Shown: in pieces, positions 49,856-59,052 of the stretch
Layout of the letters: every line of letters starts with the position of its first letter
Position numbering within the stretch: position 1 is the stretch's first letter
From: Sphingomonas oleivorans
GTDB lineage: Bacteria > Pseudomonadota > Alphaproteobacteria > Sphingomonadales > Sphingomonadaceae
Direction of reading: 5' to 3'
Length of the DNA: 64,000 bases
NCBI RefSeq assembly: GCF_003050615.1
Contig: NZ_NWBU01000007.1
Location: 124,001-188,000, forward strand
Notes under the pieces: model-generated
The model's input: the letters and a program-made list of their open reading frames with translations, nothing else
Databases searched by the model: none
Told to the model about the DNA's origin: nothing
Position numbers and translations under genes: made by a program

Positions 49856-51580
49856 TCACGCCGGCTGCACAGCCGCCGGCGTTATATTGACTGGCTTTTT
49901 CAGGATGCCGACGAGGATCGCGCCCGCCACGGTCCCGGCGAGAATCGCGATCACATAGCCAAGCAGATGCGTGACCGCACCGGGGATCGGCAGCACGAAT
50001 ATGCCGCCATGCGGTACCTTGAGCTCCGCGCCTACCGCCATGGAGATGGCGCCGGCAATCGCCGATCCCGTGATCGTGGCAGGCAGCACGCGGAACGGAT
50101 CGCGCGCGGCGAAGGGGATGGCGCCTTCGGTGATGAAGGCGATGCCCAGAACCGCAGCGGCATTGCCCGCCTCATGCTCCTCGGTGGTGAAGCGGCTCGG
50201 AAACAGCTTGGTGGCGAGCGCCAGCGCGAGCGGCGGCACCATGCCGGCGGCCATCGTCGCCGCCATGGGCGTATAGACCTGGCTGGCGATCAGGCCGGTG
50301 GAGAAGGCATAGCCCGCCTTGTTGACCGGACCGCCCATGTCGAAGGCGGACATTCCGCCGAGCAGCAGGCCGAGGATGATCGCCGAGGATCCCTGCATGC
50401 CGCGCAGCCATTCGGTGAGGAAGCTGAGCAGCTGGGCGACCGGCGCGCCGACCGCATAGATCATCAACAGGCCCGTCAGCAGCGTGCCGAGCACCGGCAG
50501 GATCAGCACCGGCTTCAGCCCTTCGAGATTCTTGGGCAGGCGGATGCTGCGGTTCAGGAAATCGGTGCCATAGCCGGCGATGAAGCCCGCGACGATGCCG
50601 CCGATGAAGCCCGCGCCGAGATTGGCGGCGAGAATGCCGCCGATCATGCCCGGCGCGATGCCCGGCCGATCGGCGATGGAATAAGCGATATAACCGGCAA
50701 GCGCGGGGACGATCAGCGCGAAGCCGCCCTTGGCGCCGATCTGGAACAGCGCATGGGCCAGCGTGCCTTCCTGGCTGTCGGCATAAATGCCGCCGAGCGC
50801 GAAGGCGAGCGCGATGAGCAGGCCACCCGCCACCACGAAGGGCAGCATGAAGGATACGCCCGTCATCAGATGCTTATAGGGGCCCGCACGTTCGGCTCGG
50901 GCGGGTTTCGCGGTACCGGCGGCGGCTCCGCCCGGCTGAACCTTGGCCTCCGCCAGGGCGCGGGTGATCAGCCCCTTGCCGTCGTTGATCGCGGGTTTGG
51001 TGCCCGACAGGAAGACGCGCTTGCCCGCGAAGCGCGACCGATCCACCTCGCGATCGGCGGCGATGATGACGATATCGGCATCCGCAATCTCGGCATCGGT
51101 CAGCGGATCGCGCGCGCCGACCGAGCCCTGCGTTTCGACCCGAATGGGCATGCCCAGCGTCTTCGCGCCCTGGGTCAGCCCCTCGGCGGCCATGAAGGTG
51201 TGGGCGATGCCCGTGGGGCAGGATGTGATCGCGACGATCTTTCCCGCACCAGCGGCGGGCGCCGCGACGGCCGGCGCAGCGGCGCCGGGGGCAAGGCCAT
51301 CGATTACCCCGCCGGCATCGGCGAGCACGCGATCGATGCCGATGCTCGTCTGCGGAAGCGCCGCAAAGCGGTCATCCTTCAGCGGCTCGGGCGCGACCGA
51401 CAGGAACATATCGCCCGATGCAGTATCGGGATGGAGCGGATTGAGCACGCCATCATTGGTGCGCACCTCCACCTCGATCACGCGGCCGCGCGCGGTGGCG
51501 GCGCTCTTCAGCGCCTCGCCCGCAAGCACGCCCGCGACCTGCGCGTCGCCGGCCGCGACGACCGCCCATATTCTGCTCAT
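49856..51580 (-). CDS. fruA: PTS fructose transporter EIIB'BC component
   Basis: A 574-residue PTS permease: an N-terminal degenerate EIIB' domain (residues 1-105), an active EIIB domain whose phosphocysteine is Cys121 in AITSCPTGIAHTFMAAE, an alanine-rich linker and a membrane EIIC domain from about residue 235 with around nine helices. It takes up fructose as fructose 1-phosphate. It is the third gene of fruB-fruK-fruA-oprB and overlaps the fruK stop by four bases. Confidence 0.95.
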   Translation of the reverse strand: MSRIWAVVAAGDAQVAGVLAGEALKSAATARGRVIEVEVRTNDGVLNPLHPDTASGDMFLSVAPEPLKDDRFAALPQTSIGIDRVLADAGGVIDGLAPGAAAPAVAAPAAGAGKIVAITSCPTGIAHTFMAAEGLTQGAKTLGMPIRVETQGSVGARDPLTDAEIADADIVIIAADREVDRSRFAGKRVFLSGTKPAINDGKGLITRALAEAKVQPGGAAAGTAKPARAERAGPYKHLMTGVSFMLPFVVAGGLLIALAFALGGIYADSQEGTLAHALFQIGAKGGFALIVPALAGYIAYSIADRPGIAPGMIGGILAANLGAGFIGGIVAGFIAGYGTDFLNRSIRLPKNLEGLKPVLILPVLGTLLTGLLMIYAVGAPVAQLLSFLTEWLRGMQGSSAIILGLLLGGMSAFDMGGPVNKAGYAFSTGLIASQVYTPMAATMAAGMVPPLALALATKLFPSRFTTEEHEAGNAAAVLGIAFITEGAIPFAARDPFRVLPATITGSAIAGAISMAVGAELKVPHGGIFVLPIPGAVTHLLGYVIAILAGTVAGAILVGILKKPVNITPAAVQPA

Positions 51581-52548
51581 CGCACCTCTCCCATTTTTTC
51601 CGTATCCGTTATTTTTTCCAGCACGCGGATATTCACCTCGTCGGCAAGCGCACGCACCGTCGCGAGATCGGGCAGATGCGGGCCGGCACGGCCGATCTTG
51701 GCGACCGCGAAGGCGGTCGAGAGCCGCGCGATCCGTTCGAGCCCAGCGCCTTCCACCAGCGCGGCCGCGATCCCCGCGACCATCGCATCGCCCGCGCCGA
51801 CCGTGCTGGCGAGCTCGGCGGCGGGAAGGCCCGCGACGAGCGTCGCCTCATCCGACAGGAACAGCGCGCCTTCCGCGCCCATCGATACGATGACCAGCGC
51901 CACGCCGCGCGCATGAAGCTGCCGCGCCGCCGCGACGAGATCGTCGAGCGTGTCGAGCGACGTGCCCGCCCAGGCCGCGAGCTCATGCCGGTTGGGCTTG
52001 ATGCAGAAGGGCAGGACCGGGGCAGCGAGCGCGGCGGTGAGCGCCGGGCCGCTCGCATCGAGGATCACGCGCATCTCGCTTTCGCCGAGCGCTGCGATGA
52101 GCTGCGCATAATGATCGGGCGCGCAGCCGAGCGGCAGGCTGCCCGACAGGATGGCGATGTCGCCCCGCCGGACGAGCGCGGTCGCCGTTTCGGTGACGGC
52201 GTCGAGCGCCTGCGGCGTGGCGGTCAGCCCCGGCAGGTTGATGTCGGTCGTCTCCTCATCATCGACCAGCTTGATATTGGTGCGCGTGACGCCGTCCGCG
52301 CGGACGAAGCGGTCGTCGATTCGCTTCGCGGCGAACAGCGCCTCGAACACGGCGGCGTTCTCGCGGCCGAGCAGGCCGGTGACGGCGACGGGCACGCCCC
52401 AGTCGGCAAGGCAGCTCGCCACGTTCACGCCCTTTCCGCCCGCATCGTAGCGGACGGAATGGGCGCGATGCACGGCACCGCGCACCAGCCTGTCGAGCGC
52501 GATCGTCTGGTCGATCGCGGGGTTCAGCGTGACGGTGAGCACGGTCAT
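51577..52548 (-). CDS. fruK: 1-Phosphofructokinase
   Basis: A 323-residue PfkB-family kinase converting fructose 1-phosphate to fructose 1,6-bisphosphate. Starts MTVLTVTLNPAIDQT, has YDAGGKGVNVASCLADWG for substrate binding, and STVGAGDAMVAG with the catalytic aspartate. The ATG overlaps the fruB stop; the longer upstream frame lies in fruB and is a shadow. Confidence 0.95.
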   Translation of the reverse strand: MTVLTVTLNPAIDQTIALDRLVRGAVHRAHSVRYDAGGKGVNVASCLADWGVPVAVTGLLGRENAAVFEALFAAKRIDDRFVRADGVTRTNIKLVDDEETTDINLPGLTATPQALDAVTETATALVRRGDIAILSGSLPLGCAPDHYAQLIAALGESEMRVILDASGPALTAALAAPVLPFCIKPNRHELAAWAGTSLDTLDDLVAAARQLHARGVALVIVSMGAEGALFLSDEATLVAGLPAAELASTVGAGDAMVAGIAAALVEGAGLERIARLSTAFAVAKIGRAGPHLPDLATVRALADEVNIRVLEKITDTEKMGEVR

Positions 52549-55055
52549 GCCCCGGCTCCATCCAGCGCGCGGACCTGCTCGGCGGTTTCCGCCGTGACCG
52601 CCTTGGCCGCCAGCGCCTCCAGCGTGGCGAGATCGCTCTCGCGCAGCCGGGCCTTCACGGCGGGGATGTCGCGCGGCGTCATCGACAGTTCGGCGACGCC
52701 GAGGCCGGTGAGCAGCGCCGCGCCGAACGGATCGCCCGCAATGCCGCCGCACACGCCCACCCAGCGATCATGGCGCCTGGCGCCTTCCACCGTCATGCGG
52801 ATCAGGCGCAGCACGGTGGGGTGGAGGCTGTCCGCCTCCGCCGCCAGATCGGGATTCTGACGGTCGATCGCCAGCGCATATTGGGTGAGATCATTGGTGC
52901 CGATCGAGAAGAAATCGACATGCGCGGCCAGCACGTCCGCCTGGATCGCGGCGGCGGGCACCTCGATCATGATGCCGATGGGCACGGCGGGCGCATCGAG
53001 CTCGGCCCGGATGCGCTCGCAATGGCTGCGCAGCGCGATCACCTCGGGCACGGAGGTGATCATCGGGAACATGATCGAAAGATCGCCGCCGCCCTTCGCC
53101 GCGCGATAGAGCGCGCGAAGCTGCGGCTCGAGCAGGTCCGGCCGGCGCAGCAGCAGCCGCGCGCCGCGCACGCCGAGGAAGGGATTTTCCTCATGCGGCA
53201 GGTTGAGATGGGCGACCTGCTTGTCGCCGCCGATATCGAGCGCGCGCACGATCAGCGGACGGCCGTCGAGCGCGTCGATCATGCCGCGATAGGTTTCATA
53301 TTGCTCGTCCTCGCTGGGCGTGTCGCCGCGTTCGAGGAAGAGGAATTCGGTGCGCATCAGGCCGACGCCCTCGCCGCCCTGGGCAAGGGCGAGCGGCACC
53401 TGATCCGGCCGGTTGACATTGGCGCCGATCGCGACCTGATGCCCATCGGTGAGGCGTGCGGGCAGGCTGCGCTGCTCCTCCTCCTCGGCGCGCTTCTTCG
53501 CCAGCGCATCGATCCAGGCGCGGGCGGAGGCGAGATCCTCTTCGGACGGATCGAGATAGAGCCGGCCGCCATCGCCATCGACGATCGCCGCCGTTCCCGG
53601 CGCGGTTTCGAGGAGCGCCGCGCCGCCTGCGACCATCGCCGGCAGGCCGAGCGTGCGCGCGAGGATCGCGGTGTGCGAGGTGGGCCCGCCCTGCGCGGTG
53701 GCGAGGCCGATCACCCGGTTCATGTCGAGCCCCGCCGTGTCGGAGGGCGAGAGATCGGGGGCGAGGACGATGCAGGGGCCCTCGGGCAGATCGGTAAGCG
53801 AGCCGCTGTGCAGCGTCGGATCGATCTGCACCAGCACGCGCCGGCCGATATCGCGCAGATCCGCCGCGCGTGCGGCGAGCACGGGATTGCCTAGCGCCGA
53901 AAGCTGGCCCGCCATGCGCTCCACCGCCTCGTTCCACGACCAGGCGACGCCATGGCCCGCGACCATGAGCTGGCAGGTGAGCGTGATGAGGTCGGTATCG
54001 TCGAGCAGCGTCGCCTGCGCCTTGAAGATCGCCGCATCGGCGGCGCCCAGCCGGCGCGTGGTGTCGTCCACCAGCGCGGTCATCTGCAGGCGCGTGCGGT
54101 CGAGCGCGTCGTTGAAGATCGCGGCGCCGTCGCCCAGCGCCACCGGCTGATCGGGCACGGCCAGATTCTGCGCGCTCAGCACATGCACCGTGCCGATCGC
54201 GAGGCCGGGGCTGGCGCCGATCCCGGCGATGGCGGTCGGCCGACCCGGCGGGGTCCAGCCGCGCACGGGCACCGCGGCGCGCTCGGCGGCGCGGGCGGCA
54301 TCGGCCTTTTCCTGCGCGCTGAGGCTCGCCACCACATCGCGGAAGCGGGCGAGCGCCGCGGCGGCGTCGGTGCCGGAGGCGGACAGCGTCACCACGTCGC
54401 CGGCCTTGAGCCCGAGCTGGAGCAACGCCACGAGATTGCGCGCGTCCGCCGCCTCGTCGCCATGGCGGACCTGGATGCGGAAGCCGGAGTTCTTCGCCGC
54501 CTCGACCCAGATGGAGGCGGGGCGGGCATGGAGGCCGGTCGGATAATCGAGCGTCCAGTCGAGCCGCTCGGCAAGGTCGATGGCGGGCGCTGCCGCAGGG
54601 GCGGGCGCGGCATCCTCGGCCAGCGCGGTGACGATTTCCGAAGGATCGGCGGTGGTGAACAGCCGCTCCAGCCGGGCCTCGTCCTGGATCAGCCGGGTCA
54701 GCCGGCGCAGGATGGTGATATGGCTGTCCGACCGGGCGGCGATGCCGACGATCAGCCGCGCCGTCTGCCCCGGATTCCATTCGATGCCGTCGGGCACCTG
54801 CAGCACGGCGATGCCGTCGCGCCGCACGAGCCCGCGATCCTCGCCCAGCCCGTGGGGAATGGCGACGCCATGGCCGAGGAAGGTGTTGGCCACCGCCTCG
54901 CGGCGGACCATGCTCGTTCCATAATCGGCATCGACGCAGCCGGCCGCGACGAGCAATTGCCCCGCCTCGCGAATCGCATCCTCCTTGGAGGACGGGCTGG
55001 CGTTAAGGCGAACGAGGTCAGCGGGCAGGAACCCGCCGGCAAGCAAAGGTGACAT
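52545..55055 (-). CDS. fruB: Multiphosphoryl transfer protein: PTS EIIA(Fru)-HPr-enzyme I fusion
   Basis: An 836-residue soluble PTS phosphocarrier with three domains in one chain: EIIA with His68 (HGVAIPHGLG), an alanine-rich linker, HPr with His176 (YPTGLHARPAS), and enzyme I from about residue 275 with His461 (GGPTSHTAILAR) and the PEP-binding C-terminal barrel. One protein thus carries phosphate from PEP to FruA. The residue at the position of the HPr regulatory Ser46 appears to be Asn207, so kinase control as in Firmicutes is not expected. First gene of the fru operon. Confidence 0.95.
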   Translation of the reverse strand: MSPLLAGGFLPADLVRLNASPSSKEDAIREAGQLLVAAGCVDADYGTSMVRREAVANTFLGHGVAIPHGLGEDRGLVRRDGIAVLQVPDGIEWNPGQTARLIVGIAARSDSHITILRRLTRLIQDEARLERLFTTADPSEIVTALAEDAAPAPAAAPAIDLAERLDWTLDYPTGLHARPASIWVEAAKNSGFRIQVRHGDEAADARNLVALLQLGLKAGDVVTLSASGTDAAAALARFRDVVASLSAQEKADAARAAERAAVPVRGWTPPGRPTAIAGIGASPGLAIGTVHVLSAQNLAVPDQPVALGDGAAIFNDALDRTRLQMTALVDDTTRRLGAADAAIFKAQATLLDDTDLITLTCQLMVAGHGVAWSWNEAVERMAGQLSALGNPVLAARAADLRDIGRRVLVQIDPTLHSGSLTDLPEGPCIVLAPDLSPSDTAGLDMNRVIGLATAQGGPTSHTAILARTLGLPAMVAGGAALLETAPGTAAIVDGDGGRLYLDPSEEDLASARAWIDALAKKRAEEEEQRSLPARLTDGHQVAIGANVNRPDQVPLALAQGGEGVGLMRTEFLFLERGDTPSEDEQYETYRGMIDALDGRPLIVRALDIGGDKQVAHLNLPHEENPFLGVRGARLLLRRPDLLEPQLRALYRAAKGGGDLSIMFPMITSVPEVIALRSHCERIRAELDAPAVPIGIMIEVPAAAIQADVLAAHVDFFSIGTNDLTQYALAIDRQNPDLAAEADSLHPTVLRLIRMTVEGARRHDRWVGVCGGIAGDPFGAALLTGLGVAELSMTPRDIPAVKARLRESDLATLEALAAKAVTAETAEQVRALDGAGA

Positions 55056-55093
55056 ATCGGCGCCCTCTCCAAGCGACTAGATTATTCCCGTAG

Positions 55094-55109
55094 CAGAAAA
55101 CGATTTCTG
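55094..55109. promoter_or_regulatory. LacI/FruR-type operator near fruB
   Basis: CAGAAAACGATTTCTG is a near-perfect dyad around a central CG, matching the operator shape of LacI-family regulators. It lies 39 bases upstream of the fruB start, where a bound repressor would block the fru operon. Confidence 0.7.
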
Positions 55110-55197
55110 TCCTTATGTCAACTCGGCGTCATCACCAACTGTCTGACGACGCTTGCATCCCGGCTTTTCTGCCGTAGGATGACTGACAAAGATAACA

Positions 55198-55209
55198 GGA
55201 AACGTTTTC
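55198..55209. promoter_or_regulatory. LacI/FruR-type operator at the regulator gene start
   Basis: GGAAACGTTTTC is a second CG-centred dyad, just before the ribosome site (GAGG, 55210-55213) of the LacI-family gene. It suggests autoregulation, and together with the first site could allow looping across the divergent control region. Confidence 0.65.
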
Positions 55210-55216
55210 GAGGATC

Positions 55217-56209
55217 ATGGCTGTAGGCATCAAGGATGTGGCGCGACTCGCCAGCGTCTCCCCCGCGACGGTATCCCGTGTGCTTGGGGGCAGGGCGGTC
55301 GATCCCGCAATGCGCGCCCGAGTCGAGGCGGCGGTGGCGGCGACCGGCTATCACCCCAATCTGTCCGCGCGCCGGCTGCGATCGCGGCATAATAATACGG
55401 TGGGTCTGATCGTCGCCGACATACGCAATCCCTTCTTCACGGCGGTGAGCCGGACGGTGGAGGATGCCGCTTATGCGCGGGGCCTGCGCGTGATCCTGTG
55501 CAACACGGACGAGGATCCGGCCAGGGAGGACATGTATCTGCGCCTGATGCATGAGGAGCGGGTGACAGGCGTGATTCTGGCGCCGACCCGGCCGAGCGCG
55601 GATCGGGTGGCGGGCGAGAGCCAGGATTTCCCGATGGTGCTGATCGACCGTTCGATCCCGCTGCGCATGCATGACGCGGTCGTGCTCAACAACGAGCAGG
55701 CGGCGATGACGCTGGTGGAGCATCTCCACGCGCAGGGCTATCGCCGGATCGCGGGCCTGTTTGGCGCGGCGAGCACCACCGGCGTGGAGCGGCATGACGG
55801 CTATGTCCGGGCGATGACGCGGCTGGGCCTGTCGCCGATGGCGAGCTTCGTCGACCATGGCTATGGCGCGGTGGAGGCGGAGGTGGCGCGGCTGATGACC
55901 GGGCCCGAGCCGCCGGACGCGCTGATCGCCAGCAACGGCGTGATGCTGATGCGGGTTTGCCGCGCGCTCCACGCGGCGGGCCTGTCCGTCCCGGAGGCCA
56001 TGGGCCTTGCGGGTTTCGACAATGAGCCCTGGACCGAGCTGGTCGGCGAGGGGCTGACCGTGATCGAGCAGCCGGTGGAGGATATCGGCCGCACCGCGAT
56101 GGCGATGCTGCTCGATCGGCTCGACGCGCCGGACACGGCGCCGCGCAAGGTGATGCTGGCGGGACGCTGCGTCGTCCGTGGATCGACCAAGGGGAGGAAT
56201 ATCGGATGA
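55217..56209 (+). CDS. LacI-family transcriptional regulator, probably of fructose genes
   Basis: A 330-residue repressor. The N-terminal helix-turn-helix IKDVARLASVSPATVSRVLG and hinge YHPNLSARRLRSR are typical of the LacI family; the effector domain with VGLIVADIRNPFFTAVSRTV follows. It is divergent from fruB-fruK-fruA-oprB with two LacI-type dyads in the gap, so control of that operon (probably in response to a fructose phosphate) is the natural inference. It overlaps the next gene by four bases. Confidence 0.88.
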   Translation: MAVGIKDVARLASVSPATVSRVLGGRAVDPAMRARVEAAVAATGYHPNLSARRLRSRHNNTVGLIVADIRNPFFTAVSRTVEDAAYARGLRVILCNTDEDPAREDMYLRLMHEERVTGVILAPTRPSADRVAGESQDFPMVLIDRSIPLRMHDAVVLNNEQAAMTLVEHLHAQGYRRIAGLFGAASTTGVERHDGYVRAMTRLGLSPMASFVDHGYGAVEAEVARLMTGPEPPDALIASNGVMLMRVCRALHAAGLSVPEAMGLAGFDNEPWTELVGEGLTVIEQPVEDIGRTAMAMLLDRLDAPDTAPRKVMLAGRCVVRGSTKGRNIG

Positions 56210-57024
56210 GCAAGCTTTCGATCAACCGCGAGACCCGGCTGTGCATGTCGCTCGCCGGCCGGCCGGGCAATTTCGGCACGCGCTTCCACAACCATCTCTA
56301 TGAGGCGCTGGGCCTCAACTATATCTACAAGGCATTCACGACGGGCGACCTGCCGGCGGCGATCGGCGGCATCCGTGCGCTGGGCGTGCGCGGCTGCGCC
56401 ATCTCCATGCCGTTCAAGGAAGCGTGCATCCCGCTGATCGACGAGCTCGATCCGTCGGCGGCGGCGATTGGATCGGTCAACACCATCGTCAATGACGACG
56501 GCTATCTGCGCGGCTACAATACCGACTATATCGCGATACGGACGCTGCTCGATCGGCATGCCGTGCCCAAGGACACGGATTTCGTGCTGCGCGGCAGCGG
56601 CGGCATGGCCAAGGCCGTTGCGACCGCGTTCCGCGACGCGGGCTATGCCTCCGGCGCGATCCTGGCGCGCAATCCGCAGGCGGGCTCCGCTTTGGCGGAA
56701 AGCTGTGGCTATGAATGGCTGAGCGAGATGAGCGGGTGGCCGTCGATGGTCGTCAATGTGACGCCGATCGGCATGGCCGGCGGAGCCGAGGCGGAGGATC
56801 TGGCTTTCGCGCCCGAAGTGGTCGCCGATACGAAGATCGTGTTCGACGTGGTGGCACTGCCGCCCGAAACGCCACTGATCCGCAAGGCGCGCGAGCTGGA
56901 TAAGTTCGTCATCACCGGCGCCGAGGTGATCGCGCTGCAGGCGCTGGAACAGTTCGTCCTCTATACGGGCGTCCGGCCGAGCGAGGAGCAGGTGACGGCG
57001 GCGGCGCGCTTCGCGCAGGGCTGA
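56206..57024 (+). CDS. Shikimate-dehydrogenase-like protein, HI0607 type
   Basis: A 272-residue NAD(P)-dependent enzyme of the AroE superfamily. The start with ETRLCMSLAGRPGNFGTRF, then YKAFTTGDLPAAIGGIRAL, GCAISMPFKEACIPLIDEL, SVNTIVNDDGYLRGYNTDY and a variant Rossmann segment LRGSGGMAKAVATAF, resembles the shikimate-dehydrogenase-like protein of Haemophilus (HI0607). That family reduces shikimate poorly and its true substrate is unclear. Translational coupling (ATGA) to a LacI-family regulator rather than to aromatic biosynthesis genes suggests a role in carbon catabolism. Confidence 0.82.
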   Translation: MSKLSINRETRLCMSLAGRPGNFGTRFHNHLYEALGLNYIYKAFTTGDLPAAIGGIRALGVRGCAISMPFKEACIPLIDELDPSAAAIGSVNTIVNDDGYLRGYNTDYIAIRTLLDRHAVPKDTDFVLRGSGGMAKAVATAFRDAGYASGAILARNPQAGSALAESCGYEWLSEMSGWPSMVVNVTPIGMAGGAEAEDLAFAPEVVADTKIVFDVVALPPETPLIRKARELDKFVITGAEVIALQALEQFVLYTGVRPSEEQVTAAARFAQG

Positions 57025-57109
57025 GAAAGGCATCGGGCGGAGGCGGATTAGATCGTCTGTCATCTGACCGTGCTCATCCTGAGCGCAGCGGGTCAAGGCG
57101 GCAGTCCGG

Positions 57110-57898
57110 CTAGCGCTCGACCAGCCGGGTATAGAGGTGCCAGGTGCTGTAGCCGAGCACGGGAAGCACGACCGCGAGCCCGATGAACAGCGGCAGGCTG
57201 CCGATCAGCAGCAGCAAGGCGATGCGCAATCCCCAGGCCGCCATTTCGCGCGGATTGCGCATCACCGCCCGAACCGAGGTGGCGATCGCGATTTCCGGAT
57301 CGACCGGACGATCGACCACCATCGGGAAGGAAACGACGCTGATCACAAGCGTCACCAGCGCGAAGACGAAGCCCGTCAGATTGCCGACGAGGATCAGCGT
57401 CCAGCCTTCGGACGTGGTGAACAGCCGGCTCAGGAAGTCGCCCGGGGTAGCCGGCGGCGCCGCGCCGAATATCTCTTGATAGATGGTCCATGCCGCGGCC
57501 AGCCAGCCGAAGAATAGGATAAGGAGGAGGGCGGTGAGCGCCAGCAGCGGCCCGCGCGAGGGGCCGCGCAACACATCGAAGAAATGCCGCCAGCGCGGAT
57601 CATGCCCTTCCTCGCGCCGGCGCGCGAGCTCATAGAAGCCGGCCGCGACCGCCGGGCCCATGATCGACAGGCCCGCGACCAGCGGGAAGAGCAGCGGCAA
57701 CAGCGATTGGCGGAGCGCGAAAGTCGCGGCGATCAGGCCGGCCAGCGGATAGAGGATGCCGATGAACAGCAGGTCCCCGCGCTTCGCCTGGAAATCCCGC
57801 CAGCCCTCCCTGAGCGCCCAGTTGAGATCGGCCATGCTGATCCGTCTGACGACGGGCGCCTGCGACGTCGTCTGATGGTTCGCGGATAATATGCCCAT
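57110..57898 (-). CDS. DUF2189-family integral membrane protein
   Basis: The ATG at 57898 has GGAGAGC five bases upstream and gives 262 residues; an in-frame ATG nine codons earlier is less well placed. The protein has a polar N-terminal 40 residues (RRISMADLNWALREGWRDF) and six hydrophobic helices; GPAVAAGFYELARRREEG and GYSTWHLYTRLVER at the end fit DUF2189. Function is unknown. It is alone on this strand between two + strand genes. Confidence 0.82.
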   Translation of the reverse strand: MGILSANHQTTSQAPVVRRISMADLNWALREGWRDFQAKRGDLLFIGILYPLAGLIAATFALRQSLLPLLFPLVAGLSIMGPAVAAGFYELARRREEGHDPRWRHFFDVLRGPSRGPLLALTALLLILFFGWLAAAWTIYQEIFGAAPPATPGDFLSRLFTTSEGWTLILVGNLTGFVFALVTLVISVVSFPMVVDRPVDPEIAIATSVRAVMRNPREMAAWGLRIALLLLIGSLPLFIGLAVVLPVLGYSTWHLYTRLVER

Positions 57899-57961
57899 CG
57901 ATCGCTCTCCGCTGTTCGCGGGCATGAGCGCCCGTGACGGTGGATCAAGTCCGGAGCGGCG

Positions 57962-57984
57962 ATGTCGCGGCCATGCCGCGACAT
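57962..57984. promoter_or_regulatory. Inverted repeat upstream of the DUF2189 gene
   Basis: ATGTCGCGG, five bases, CCGCGACAT form a perfect 9-bp dyad in the 263-base gap between the divergent DUF2189 and CitE-like genes, 64 bases from the DUF2189 start. It might be an operator. The rest of the gap contains nothing else I recognise. Confidence 0.4.
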
Positions 57985-58161
57985 GTCGTCAGCGGGCCAA
58001 AGGCGAATAATATACCTGTTTAAGTCCGGGGGAAAGCCGATCGGGCCTTTCCTCCCGGGCCGGCAGTCGCGAGACTCGAATCATGGGCAAGCCTTGCCGA
58101 GCGCCGCCATAGGCGCGCATGTGCGGGCCCTGCGCCCGCTTATGCGAGAGAGGACAAGCCA

Positions 58162-59031
58162 ATGATGCAGGATGCCCGGCCGCGCCGCAGCGCGCTTTTT
58201 CTTCCGGCCTCCAACGCCAGGGCGATCGCCAAGGCGCGCACGCTGCCGGCGGACGTGTTGATCTTCGACCTGGAGGATGCGGTGGCGCCGGACGCCAAGG
58301 AGGCGGCGCGGCTGAACGCGGTCGAGGCGGTGCGCGACGGCGGATATGGCGATCGCGAGCTGGTGATTCGCGTGAACGGGCTCGATACGCGCTGGGGCGA
58401 GGCGGATCTGGCGGCGGTGGCGGCGGCGGGCGCGGACGCCGTGCTGCTGCCCAAGGTGAACGAGCCCGAGGATATCGCCGCCTGCGATGCGATGCTCGAC
58501 GGTGCGGGCGGGCGGATGCGGCTATGGGCGATGATCGAGACTTGCGCGGCGCTGCCCCGGCTCGATGCGATCGCGGCGACGGTGGCGACGACGCGGCTCG
58601 GCGCCTTCGTGCTCGGCACCAACGATCTCGCCAAGGAGATGCGCGCGATGCTGACGCCCGAGCGCACGCCCTTCCTGCCGGTGCTGACTTTCGCGGTCGC
58701 GGCCGCGCGGGCGCATGGGCTGGCGGTGCTCGACGGCGTGTGCAACGACTTCACCGATATCGAGCGTTTTCGTGCCGAATGCGCGCAGGGACGCATGTTC
58801 GGCTTCGACGGCAAGACGCTGATCCATCCCGATCAGATCGGCCCGTGCAATGCGATATTCTCGCCCGACGCCGAGGAGCTCGCCTGGGCGGATGCGGTGA
58901 TCGAGGCCTTTGCCCGGCCGGAAAATGCCGGGCGCGGCGCGATTCGCGTGGCAGGGCGGATGGCGGAGCTGCTCCATCTCGAACAGGCGCGGCGGCTGCG
59001 GCGCATGGCGGAGCGGATCGCGGCGGGCTGA
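58162..59031 (+). CDS. HpcH/HpaI aldolase / CitE-family CoA ester lyase
   Basis: A 289-residue TIM-barrel enzyme. Motifs LFLPASNARAIAKA, VLIFDLEDAVAPDAKEAAR (metal-binding acidic residues), LWAMIETCAALPRL and LGTNDLAKEM, and GFDGKTLIHPDQI match the CitE/malyl-CoA lyase/citramalyl-CoA lyase family. Substrate (malyl-CoA, citramalyl-CoA or other) cannot be decided; no citrate lyase partners are nearby. AGAGAGGA precedes the ATG by eight bases. Confidence 0.85.
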   Translation: MMQDARPRRSALFLPASNARAIAKARTLPADVLIFDLEDAVAPDAKEAARLNAVEAVRDGGYGDRELVIRVNGLDTRWGEADLAAVAAAGADAVLLPKVNEPEDIAACDAMLDGAGGRMRLWAMIETCAALPRLDAIAATVATTRLGAFVLGTNDLAKEMRAMLTPERTPFLPVLTFAVAAARAHGLAVLDGVCNDFTDIERFRAECAQGRMFGFDGKTLIHPDQIGPCNAIFSPDAEELAWADAVIEAFARPENAGRGAIRVAGRMAELLHLEQARRLRRMAERIAAG

Positions 59032-59052
59032 GCGGAAAGGGGAGCTTCCGGA

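Noticed and set aside
57075-57090. CATCCTGAGCGCAGCG, similar to a widespread bacterial intergenic repeat
   Set aside because: Only one partial copy without a matching inverted arm is visible in the window, so a repeat cannot be claimed.
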